DNA of 64,000 nt from Petrosia ficiformis (Eukaryota > Porifera > Demospongiae > Haplosclerida > Petrosiidae), in NCBI GenBank assembly GCA_947044365.1, contig OX345636.1:10188001-10252000 (forward strand), read 5' to 3'. The notes under the pieces were generated by a model. It searched no databases, was not told where the DNA came from, and saw nothing but the letters and a program-made list of their open reading frames with translations. The position numbers and the translations under genes are program-made. This document shows, piece by piece, positions 49,348 to 60,399 of the stretch; the stretch's first letter is position 1; each line of letters opens with the position of its first letter.

Positions 49348-49790
49348 ACTGACTGCTACACATTCAAACACTCACCTTACTGCTTTCCTACAGCTAACGA
49401 AGCATTTTTTTGGTATCCATGGCTTTCTCAGGTGTTCTGTCTAACTACATGTAAGTGAGTTAAAAGTCACTGTTGTTTAAAATACAGACGTTATACAGGC
49501 TAGTAAAGAAGGGGGATTTGCCCGTGTGACCACTACACTTTCAAACACTCGCCTTGCTGCTTTCCTACAGCTAACGAAACATGTTTTTGGTATTTACGGC
49601 TTTCTTAGAAGGTATTCAGTCTAAGTGAGTTAAAACTCACTGTTATTTCAAATACAGATGTTATACAGGCTAACAAAGAAGTTGGCGTTGCCCATATGAC
49701 TACTATACTTTCAAGCGCTCGCCTTGCTCTCTTCCTGCTGATAGCGAAGCAAAAATTTGACATCAATGGCTTTCTTAACTTATTTTTCTG
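49348..49790. repeat. Tandem repeat, unit about 170-185 bp, 2.5 copies
   Basis: The phrase ACTTTCAAACACTCGCCTTG, TTTCCTACAGCTAACGAA and an ATACAGACGTTATACAGGCT tail recur at about 49350, 49535 and 49700. Copy 1 has a single unit (near 6140-6240), and another single unit of the family lies at 55300-55440. Confidence 0.7.
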
Positions 49791-50666
49791 GAAACAATTT
49801 CCAGCAAGATAAGTTAGACTTCTCAGTGTTATAAAATATGAGAATTATAGAGCTGAAAGGGTTAATAATCACATGGCACCACATGGCAGTATACCACTGT
49901 ATTACTCTCACTACTACGCTACTTACAGTAGTGTAGTACTTAATTAGTACCTTTACTCTATGGAAACTTTTTATTGAGGGCTATTCTACATTTATGTAAA
50001 TATTATATGATTAAACTGATAATATTAATAACATATCCTGGGGTCTCAGAAGGCTCATGTTGAAGTAAATTCTGAACTTAAGGAGACCAGTGTTCATGAT
50101 TGATATTGACTAACCTCTAATCCCCATACAGTACAAGTAGTATCAATACTTGAAGCCCCTAAGATATTAGGATCAGTTTCATTCCAATCAAATGATGTGA
50201 GAGGAGCACAGAACTCTGAAGTTTTACTCTGAATAGAAAATATTACAATTAATGAAATTTAACAGTGACTATCAAGCGTATGATCTTAGTAATACATGTA
50301 CATGCATTACTAAGATCAGTGCATCACTACCTGCATGTACATTTGTATATGTAGATGCACTGATAATCAGATCAGTAAAATCATGGGTGGGCAGTATTGG
50401 CAATTTTGATAGCAGTTACAATATAAAATATGTACACGTACTGTATATATATATATATACAGTACATGTATAACTATATACCAACAGTAACCAACTAACA
50501 ATGTGTTCCATAATTGGACACACTCACGAAACGTTTTATAGGCATCAAACAGTGTCTGAAACACCAACAACTTGTTCAGACTACTAACGAATTAACAATA
50601 CTACATGTGTATTATCTATCTGTAAACTTACTGTTTTGTCATACTGTAGTACAAGGCCAACAAAAA

Positions 50667-50671
<5 letters not shown>

Positions 50672-50724
<53 letters not shown>

Positions 50725-51002
50725 GCATGCTACCATGGCAACCGTTTGATGTGGTTAGGTCTTATATTTTTGTATATAGACCTGTGAATCTTTAATCTAT
50801 CAGCATACAATATATTGTATATAGTACACTTACAGTTCTTATATAAAACAATATAAAACCTTGGTTTAGTGTCCTCGGATGTGATATAGCCCTCGCAGGC
50901 TCGGGCTATATCACATCCTTGGACACTAAACCTCGGGTCTATATTTTTGTATATAAGACCTGTAAGTGTACTATATATATTACATATATATATATATATA
51001 TC
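50672..51002. mobile_element. Palindromic MITE with GC-rich core, absent from copy 1
   Basis: TA-repeat edges surround an inverted repeat whose core is GGATGTGATATAGCCCTCGC / GGGCTATATCACATCC near 50876-50920, with GTGTCC/GGACAC and TATATTTTTGTATATA arms outside. The matching spot in copy 1 (near 7340) is uninterrupted. The core word recurs at 60160-60205. Confidence 0.7.
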
Positions 51003-51803
51003 AAAACAAAAAGTCGTTTATATCAATTGCTCACACAACCACAACAGTAACACTCCTCATCACACAAATGGTTTAGCAGTGTATGTTAGCCTTTATTATT
51101 CTAGGTAGCGATTGAGTTAGAAAAGAGTGGTGGACATCTATTTCTTCAACAGAAGATGTAACACAATTTCATCCAAGTGCTCAAAAGTATGGGTGTGGCA
51201 GGTAAAATATTTAATTAGCAGTTCTGATAGCTGTTGGCGGTATTCTCATATCGAATTCACAGTTAATATTAATATTTTTCAGACAAATCATTTTTTTGTT
51301 TCTTGAACTATCACAATGATTCTAGCACCATTCCAGTCGCATTTATAGTAAAATTCTGGTCTACAAGTATCAAGGTGATATCTACAGGTACTATGAAAGA
51401 AGACAGTCTCAACGACTACAAAGATTTGATCTCGAATTAGACGCCATTTTCCTAAGTGGAATTTAATTACGCATGCGCATTCGTGTATTCAGAACACGGA
51501 ATAACGTTTGTGAGAAAATACATTCTTATAATAATAATTATTGATATTAAAGCCATTGTATAATAATATTGTATACTATGATAACCATTGGAATACTGAA
51601 TGGTTGACACAGTGACTAACACTACTTGTAGGATGGCAGACAGTGCTGTAAGTGAAATAGAGAATATACATCATCTGTAAGTGAAAGAGTATCATAAATA
51701 CAAAAGACTGACTTTTATTGATGAACAAATTTTAATGCATTTATTTTTGTATGATCCATTTCTGTGTAATCTACAAAAAATATTCAGGAAAAAAACAATG
51801 GAA

Positions 51804-52107
51804 ACAAGAATAACAAAAAAATTAATCAATAAAAATGAAAGAAGATGTAGGAATGTCAAAACCCAAAAAGCATGCAAACAAGGTTGAGAAGCTAACATAG
51901 GACCCAAAATCACTTCCATATAACCCTACATAAGTACAGCAGCTCTTTGTATTTTGTTTTATAGCAGTGTAAGTACTTATGTAGGGTTATATGGAAGTGA
52001 TTTTGGGTCCTATGTTAGCTTCTCAACCTTGTTTGCATGCTTTTTGGGTTTTGACATTCCTACATCTTCTTTCATTTTTATTGAAAATGTTTTTTATTAT
52101 TCTTGTT
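51804..52107. mobile_element. Fold-back MITE, copy B (nearly perfect hairpin)
   Basis: The arms 51804-51936 and 51973-52107 are near-perfect reverse complements around a loop of about 36 bp. Diagnostic words are GAAAGAAGATGTAGGAATGT, AAAGCATGCAAACAAGGTTG and CATAGGACCCAAAATCACTT. The perfect arms imply a recent insertion. It is absent from the collinear place in copy 1. Confidence 0.88.
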
Positions 52108-52596
52108 AGTAATTAGGGTTAGGCGATAGTGGAGTTTCTACTATCACGATAGTGACTGGATTATAGTATAGTATGACAGTAATTTTGTAATTTAGTTATA
52201 GTTGTAGTTTAACTACAACTATAACTAAATTACAAAATTAGTAAGCCTAATATTGTTTTAGTTAATAATATTAACTAAAACAATATTAGGCTTACTAAAG
52301 GGGTTTAGTTTTAGTTAATTAACTAAAAGTGCTCATTTTTCCTTTTAGTCAGTTACAGTTACAAATAATGTATTACTGTAATTTAGTTATAGTTTAGTTA
52401 AATAAAAGTTAAAATACCTTACTAAAAGGGGTTTTAGTTATAGTTAACTGAATGGGTGTTGATAGGTAAATTTTCGGTTTATTACTTTCTTCTCTAATCC
52501 TCTTTAAGGGGAAATTTGGTGGGTACCTATCCATAGGTAGGAAAGGTTTTTGCCTTTTCCTAGTAAACATCCATTGGATCAGCTGTAGATCTATTA

Positions 52597-53535
52597 ACTC
52601 AGTGCTAGAGTCATTGTATTCAACCAGATCTTGACCTTTGGCAAACTATTCTATTACTGTGGCATAGTACCATCCCGGCGGCTCATGTGTATTTCTTCAT
52701 TCCACTTTGTATGGCAGAATATGGAGGAGGTATATAATCCAGTTAAATTGGGTACATAGAGCTTCATATTGAATCCACAAGTTGGGAGCTTATTATACAA
52801 TTAAAGGGTTAAATGCTGCCAAAAAGATCAGTAGTGACCTTGGAAAACACCTCTTTGTAATGATGATGGTACACCAGTTTTTTTTTGGATTGTAGCAGAG
52901 AGTTGAGAATAACTCTTGGTGATGTATGAAACAAACTTAGTAGGTAGTTTGATATAATATGAATTAGTAAGTGAGAAATAGATCCAAAAGCATTCTTCAA
53001 ATCAAAAAATGACATTGCAAGGCATGTTATTCAGATTATTCATAACCTGTGAATAATCTGGTTCCTTATCATTAATTGTGTATTGGGCCATCTGTTGGTT
53101 ATGTGCAGTTGTGAACATTGTTATGTATACCTTGGTAGCAAACATCCCACAGTCAGTCAAAGCCATTCTTCTGAATGGGTGTATTCTACATTTATTAATT
53201 CAAATGGCTGATTATCACTTGAAATGTGTACAAGATTCCCCACCAGTAGTGTGGCACAGTGCCATACTAAAAAGGCCCTGTAGTGAACACTACAATAAAC
53301 CTATCCATTTTTGCCACCAAAAATGGTACAGCAAATATTAATTAAGTAATTATGTCTCACACGAGTCATGAAAGAATTATTTATGAAGATTAAAACATTT
53401 GTTATTCATTAAACCTTATTTTTTAAAAAAGTTTAGACAACCAGTACAACTAAAAATGTCAAAAATCAAAGTTGTTTATATACTTATTAGTAGACATGAT
53501 AGGTAAAAATGCTAAGTTTTTAAAAACGTCAAGTT
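52597..53535. mobile_element. Copy-2-specific insertion containing a LINE reverse-transcriptase scrap
   Basis: About 940 bp absent from copy 1, with TATTAA at both edges. On the minus strand 52810-53010 encodes FFDLKNAFGSISHLLIHIIS, the motif-3-type block of non-LTR reverse transcriptases (DLKNAFGS). The rest is unrecognised. Confidence 0.6.
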
Positions 53536-54271
53536 ATTAATAATTTCCACTAATGGGTGGGGGGCGTCCTGATATCTTTTGTTTCGACACTTTTTAAACA
53601 GATGTGTGTCATCAGCTGGTCTCTGCTGGCTGCAAAACTGGAATAACAACTCAAGGAAATGCACTTTACAGCAACTTCATAGGTTACACCACAGGCAAGA
53701 GTGATCATACAATTATAGGCATGGTTGGTAGTCACCCACTCCAGCTCCTAATATTAGGTATCATCTCCCGCTCCTACTGCTCTGGGTTTTGCCGAATCGT
53801 AGACATAGTTGTATACAGACAATCAGTTATTACCGAATGTCTGTATGTCTACGATTGCTGGGTAAATAATTCAGTAATTAGGGTACCGGGTAAATAGTTC
53901 GCATTCGAAGTGCGCGACGAAACATTTTTATTACCTTATTATTAATTTATTTATGATGTGTTAAAAAAATATAAAATAACATCAAAACCTTTAAAATAAC
54001 ATATAAAAAAGGGAGCACCACCTGCGCAATGCCTGTGTGTGCCCAGGTCTATATACGCCTATGCTCGCAGAAAGAATGAAAGTGGACCTTGGCCAGCAGG
54101 AGATTTTCATTATTCGATTTCAGACCAGATTCTGGGCTGCTAGTTTGCAAACTCCCTTGGTACTGATAGAGACATTAGTTTGCTGTAGCAATGAGTAACA
54201 AACATTTTGTCCTAGATTTTTTCACATTTAATGAGGTTTAACATAACTTAAACAAGGTTAGCATACAAAGC

Positions 54272-54455
54272 ATGCACTGGTTTCTTTCTAAGTCACTAAA
54301 TGTCTTTTACTTTAATGCTAGAAGTCTCCTTCCTACGTTCGATAATCTTCTTCTGTTTTACACCAAATATTTCCTTGATGTTATATGTGTTGTGAAAACC
54401 CTGACCATGAATTTTAATACTCAACTTATTTGTCCTTCTGCCTTTGATAAGGGTT
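54272..54455 (+). pseudogene. LINE endonuclease N-terminal fragment
   Basis: LNVFYFNARSLLPTFDNLLL, then FLDVICVVKTL, matches the start of APE-type endonucleases of non-LTR retrotransposons (N-x-RSLxxK..., D-x-I-x-(I/V)-x-E-T-W). The expected catalytic Glu is Lys here and the frame stops soon after, so the fragment is dead. Confidence 0.6.
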
Positions 54456-55030
54456 AAAATGTAGAACACCCACAGTCAATGTCTTTGTTCTTTAAATCTG
54501 ATATCCATAATAATAGAATGAATATGCACTATATACAATACACTAATAATAATGAATATCATTTGCACCTGCAATGCAGTTTATATAATCTATCAATCTG
54601 CACTCTCATTCATTAATAGTGCTCAGTAACAGGATCACTGTAAAAATAGAATTGTTAAAATAACAAATATATTGGTTAGTACAGTTGCAAGGATTTAACA
54701 ATTACTTGGTTGTTCAGTATACATATATCTAACACCATAGCTATTTTGGTCTAATTATATTAAAATACGTAAAAGATATATGTACCTATTGTAATCAATT
54801 AGCATGCCTAATATCGATGCATAAAGAAGGTTTGGCAACCTAGAATGGTTCAATTAAAATAAATATTCTACTTTTTACATCTAATAGACAGCATAAGGAT
54901 AATGAGATTACAATTATTTGATTATAATTGCAGTATATGGATGATAACATACACAACCAATTAAATTATAATTCCTTGCAACTGTACTAACAAATACATT
55001 TGTTATTTTAACAATTTTATTTTTGCAGTG

Positions 55031-56000
55031 ATGGAGCATTTTGTGATGTTGCTATTAATCCCTTCACTATTCCTTATTGTAGCTGTTGATGGACAGGTGT
55101 AAGTATATACATAATCATAATAACAATAATTACTTATTAGCTATAATATATTTATAGGCATATAATAATAATGCAACTAGAAACAATTATATAGAAACCC
55201 ACAAAGCAAGATTAGTAAAGAAGATGACAGTTTTGGCTGAGGCTGGATTGCTGGACGGATGATAATGCACTGTTGCATGCATGCTAGCCAATCCATACTT
55301 TGCTGACTACTGCACTTTAAAACACTCGTCTTGGTGCTTTCCTGCAACTAAAGAGCCATAATTTTGAAACTGTGGCTTTCGTCGAAGGTCTTATGTGTAA
55401 CTAGGCTAGCTAAAATTCTGCGCTTTTTAAAATACAGGTCAGTATTTTAAAAAAATGGTGTTGGCTTATTCGTCTTGGATGATTAGTAAGTAATAGTTAG
55501 AACACAGTGATTACTGTAGCACGAGGGCGGATCAATAAAGGTTGAATTTACATAATGCATGAGCCGAAGGCGAGTGCGTTATGTAAACGAGACCTTTATT
55601 GACCGCCCAAGTGCTGCATTGAAACACACAATGCACTGTCAAGTGTGTTCTAAGTGATTTATTGACGATCTGGTAAACTACCACTGTTGTTGGAGCTGCT
55701 TCGTTAGTAGGGGTGAGCAAAGTGTGCAATAACTAACTTATTGCACGCAAAAGTGTGCCATAAGTTCAATCATGTGACGCATTATCTGCACTCTGATTGC
55801 CCACAGGTCACATGATCAGCAATAATCCGTGGTTAAAAATAATAAAAAGCGAATTATGTTATAATTTTATAATTATATAGGTGCTACAAGAGAATTTCGT
55901 ATGTTTCATATTATCCAGTGACAACCTACTATACAGAGCCTGTAACAGAACATTATGAATCATGTGTGTGGTGGTCATGCACCTCAAAGACTAGAACTGT
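55031..56000 (+). CDS. Receptor copy 2: signal peptide and first EMI exon
   Basis: Exon 55031-55098 starts at ATG and ends before GTAAGT. Exon 55881-56000 encodes CYKRISYVSYYPVTTYYTEP, then CVWWSCTSKTRTV, the first half of an EMI domain with its conserved C-x-WWxC. It continues in exon 58680-58783 ([16 protein letters not shown]). EMI domains mediate multimerisation in emilins and multimerins. Neither exon has a counterpart in copy 1. Confidence 0.85.
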
Positions 56001-59000
56001 GTAAGTTATTACACCATAAAGTACACACCATGTAGTGATTGGGAAAACCATTGTGTCAGCAATGTGAGACTAGATAATTATAATGTTTTGCAGTGTGAAA
56101 AAGATACCTTTTCAAAATACAATCCATTCTCTTTGTAAATACGAGTGCCTATGGGAAACTGATAGGTGTAATGATAAATTTATGACACCTTTTTCGATGA
56201 CAACTGTATATATGTCCTTCGTGATCCATGTCTATTGAGGTTTGAGCAGACTTATATTCCAAAGATTTGTTTGAAAGCAAAATGCTCCACACAATGTTTT
56301 GGGTTTATGGAACTCACTCTATAACTACATAATAATAATATGTTTTGCTAAATTTAAAGCCTAAGAATTTACAATAATTATTATAATGAACTTGAAGGCA
56401 GTTTTAGACTAGTAGTTTTAGACAAGTTCTAACATGTTAATCAGAAGGTAAAGATGCAAGTTTCTTTCTGTTTTATACTCAAAAGCACACACTTTATTTG
56501 CTGGATCCACTTTCTCTTTTAACCTGTAGATTTGTGTTGCTTCCTTAAATTGACAAAAATACTTATGACCACCCATTCCACCCAAAACAATATTCATAAT
56601 CCATTGGGCTATGCCTTTGGGACTACGAATGTGGTTTTGTGAACTAGCTCTAAAATTTCACAGAAATCACGTAGTGACAGCTTTTAAAATTAATTATTCA
56701 TAAAAGGTGCCCCATGCATTATGATCACTATTTTAAACAACCACACAGTTCACTTCAATGGATTGTTGTGCGGAAACCTCCTGAAACAGAGGTTTGGTTC
56801 ACTTCTATAAATTAAAAAAAAACCTAACCTTAGCAATAATACTGCCTAGAATATTTTTGTGATAATATAATAATGATCCAAAGAGCATATAAACAACTTA
56901 ATTTTGTATTATATATAATTTGTCTCTTCTGGTTTTCTAATAATAACTTTGATTTTGGAAGAATTTTTGAACATAATAATGTCTACCTAATTAAAAAAAT
57001 CAAAACATGTAATGCAACATTAATGTAGTTTCTATTCAGCAAGATTCCTGGTCAACGAAATCGCTCCAGTTCAGCTCATGTGTATGGCTTCATCAAAAAT
57101 AAAAACACTAACTTTGATAGGCAGTAGCTATTAGTTTAGCTATAGTGATGTATATGGCTCAGCATGATTTTCCAAACCTCGTAAAGCAATCTAGTACCAC
57201 CCCACCTCAACATCCACTTCTTTCACAGCATTGCCCAGGCCAATTCTTTCTGCATCACAGGATATAGCTAGATACTATATATCTGCTATTCAAATCTCTT
57301 TCACTTTATTGGCAAAATTCAAAATTACATCAAAACTGAACATTGATTATTTTTTGATCCATAACTTACCATTAGGCATTACGTATTTTAAATATAATTA
57401 GGGTAGTACTGTAGGCATTGCCATGCACCTATACTTTCATAGCAAGTAATGATAATAAATCTTGATATACACACTCCTGCTAAAAAACATAGTTTGGCTT
57501 TCTTGAAGTTCTGTGTTTATCTTTAATGAGGCAAATGTCTTTGTTGCAAAATATACTGCTATGTTTATTATTATAGATTTGGTAGAAAGATGTTTGTTTG
57601 CTTTCTTTCTCTTTTCTGAAAAATGATTATTATGCATACTTATAATTATAATAACATTTTTTTACTTGGATATTTTATTACTGTAACAGCTCTTCATTTA
57701 GCTGCTTTGTCACAAATACACTGTTTCACATATCCAGTCACAGAATGAAAGGTGTGATTAAGAAGACCATTTAGATAAAACTAATGAATACAAATCTAGG
57801 CTGCAGTGTTCAAAGATTAAAATGAATTTTCAATGTACAACTTTGGTTATCAAGAATTTGAAAGTTCTATTGTAGGTTTGGTGGGATCTTTACATCCCCT
57901 TCATCAATAATAAGTTACAGCTGATATCAGATATCTTTCAGACAGGCTTCTGCTAGCTTTGTATATTGCAATGGTTTTCCTTTCATATGGAACAAATCCA
58001 TCCTTGTCCAAGTGCCCAGGCCTCTCTCATCCTGAGGCTTTGTTTTGTATTGTGATGCTGTCAATATATAGCAGCATTAGTTGAAGAAAATGACCAAGAC
58101 TGAAAACATAGAATCTTGGTATGCCAACACCTTTCAGAATCACAGGCATAACAGCGAGCTGTGAAATAAATATAATTATCTAGCTTGTTCAAAGGCATAA
58201 TTACTAATTAGGGGGTTTGATAGATATAGATAAACTTGACAATCCTCCGCTAAAACGGATTGTGTATACTGTATATGTACAACAGTTGTTTTCATATTCA
58301 GTTGCAGATCCATTTTACAGCAGTGTACCCACAACACTAGCCATCAATGGTGTTGTGAGATTAGATACAGTACAGAACCTGAACCTTACCAATTTTATGA
58401 GCATGCAGTTTGTTGAAGCTAGCATACAGATAAAGATAAAGTTATTCGTCAATATGTGCACATATTCTATCTTAAATATAACTGAATAATTAAATATTAT
58501 GATGAAATTAACAAAAGTAGATACCTACTTTAATGTAATCAATAGGAAAGTTGGTAGAAATGATTTTATTTCAGCAAAGGTTTGAGTATAAGGTACTTGT
58601 AATCTTCCTCATTTTGATGACATTAGTTCCAGGACCCAATTAAAGGTTTTTCGAGCATGTGCGACTTTCATTGCTGTAGGTTTCAGAAGAAGTCCCACAC
58701 TTCATATGTTTCATTCACAAAGTATGGAAGACAGAGTACTTGTTGCATTGGATTCACAGGATTTCCTCCACAGTTGTGTTTTGGTATGTTTATTCATTAT
58801 ATCTTTGTTTCTTTATGTCAGTCTTATTTTTACAACTGTGTTCTATTATCACATGTGAAAGTATACGTTTTGCACACGCTCAGTTATAATTATTATTATT
58901 ACTCCCAAGGGCGTAGCCAGGAAGAATGAAAAGGGTATGCTGAAAGAAAATGGCGCGCGCAGCGCGCCATAAATTGTAGCTAATTAATTATTCATGATGG

Positions 59001-60351
59001 ATGTGGTCAATTAATAATATTCGTAACAATTGACTATTCGTTTAATATGGCGCTATAGAAGTGATTTAAGCTGTATTTACTGAAAAGAATCAAAAGTTGT
59101 CTGGAAAACAGTTATATTTCCAACATAATTATCATTATTTTTTATCCTGTAAGTATATAATTTATTTTAATTTTATTATATACAATATTTTGACAAGTAA
59201 TTAAGAAATAAGTTCAAAATCTCAGGGTAGGCTAAAGCCTACCCTAGCCTACTGCTAGCTACGCCCTTGATTACTCCTACTATATTTATGTAAACTCTGC
59301 ACCCTTGAACAGAGTATTACAAATCAATACATTATTTTATTTTCTTGGACAGACAAGAATGAATGCACCATTAATAATGGAGAATGTGCACAGAACTGCC
59401 ACAATACATATGGAAGCTACTACTGTTCTTGTAATAGTGGATATGTACTCTCTGCTAATAAAAAGGATTGTGATGGTTAGAATTAATTTTGTATAATAAT
59501 TACAATTATATACATATATAATAATATGTAATATATATACAATGGCTTCGAGGTGTATATGGCGAATATACAACCGAGCCCCGAGATATCAGCCCGAGGC
59601 GAGGCCGAGGGCTGATATCGAGGGGCAAGGGTTCTATATTCGCCATATACACCTCGAAGCCATTGTATATATAATATATTCTATAGCTTGAATAATGGAT
59701 ATGTGTCGACAAGTAACAATTGAGGACTTACGTGTCTGTGACGAGTACTCTAACTTTTTTCTTCAACTTGTCAATCTCCAAATGTGACTCAAACGAAAAC
59801 CTAGTTGTTTGGCTGTGCTGTTCTTTCTGTTGTTTCCTTTTTTTCAATGAAAGGCAGCATTTACCGTCTTCTTGTGTTCTCTTCATGACCTTTCAGTATC
59901 TGATGTGCGCATGTGCAATATGTGTATGAATATCATTATAGATATACTTTACTATATAGGACCTATTAGCATACTATATACAATATATTGTATGATGGTG
60001 ACATCTCCTGCATAGTGTGCACATGGAAGGTCTATATATAACATATAGAACTCACCACATCAAAGGGATGATGTCACCATCATACTATATATATATTACA
60101 TATATATAGTATGCTGATAGGTCCTATATATAAAATAAAGGACCTGAGTTTGTGTGATATAGTCCGAGCCTGCGAGGGTTATATCACATCCGAGGGCACA
60201 AAACAAGGGTCCTATATTCAGTATATAGGACCTATTAGCATACTATATACAATGTATTGTATGATGGTGACACCTTTTGCATAGTGTACACATGGAAGGT
60301 CTATATACAATATATAGGACTCACCACATCAAAGGGATGATGTCACCATCA

Positions 60352-60399
<48 letters not shown>

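Larger units (their letters stand above)
45391..50228 (-). pseudogene. dcaf7: DCAF7/WDR68-like WD40 gene fragment, copy 2 (splice acceptor lost)
   Basis: Six exons on the minus strand, better kept than copy 1: 50115-50228 ([18 protein letters not shown]), 48580-48669, 47901-47992 (SGRDLFASVCSDGSVRLFDL), 46622-46739 ([20 protein letters not shown]), 46282-46399 and 45391-45563 (ending NVEILRV). Exon lengths and phases fit one frame and match the last two-thirds of animal DCAF7. The acceptor before 47992 reads CAAAC on the minus strand instead of the CAAAG kept in copy 1, so AG is lost; nearby AGs would shift the frame. No exons for the N-terminal third were found up to 55030. It is probably a dead 3' fragment carried along by the segmental duplication. 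A functional DCAF7 would be expected elsewhere. Confidence 0.85.
50229..55030. other. Intergenic DNA between DCAF7 fragment copy 2 and receptor copy 2
   Basis: No intact gene. It contains, in order, a palindromic MITE (50672-51002), a small inverted block (51231-51277), a fold-back MITE (51804-52107), a TTTAGTTATAG repeat cluster (52190-52450), an insertion with a LINE fragment (52597-53535), a stretch shared with copy 1 (53536-53990), and a second LINE fragment (54272-54455). A splice-acceptor-like TTTTGCAG lies two bases before the receptor ATG, hinting at an upstream untranslated exon that I cannot place. Confidence 0.5.

Noticed and set aside
53550..53897. Overlapping frames on both strands (plus 97 codons, minus 61 codons)
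   Set aside because: The sequence is shared with 7990-8280 in copy 1, where both frames are broken; no family recognised, so left as repeat-like conserved DNA.
58217..58489. Open frame with DPFYSSVPTTLAINGVVRLD preceded by an acceptor-like TTGCAG
   Set aside because: Considered as an extra receptor exon, but exons 55881-56000 and 58680-58783 already join in phase to complete the EMI domain, and the copy-1 counterpart is disrupted.
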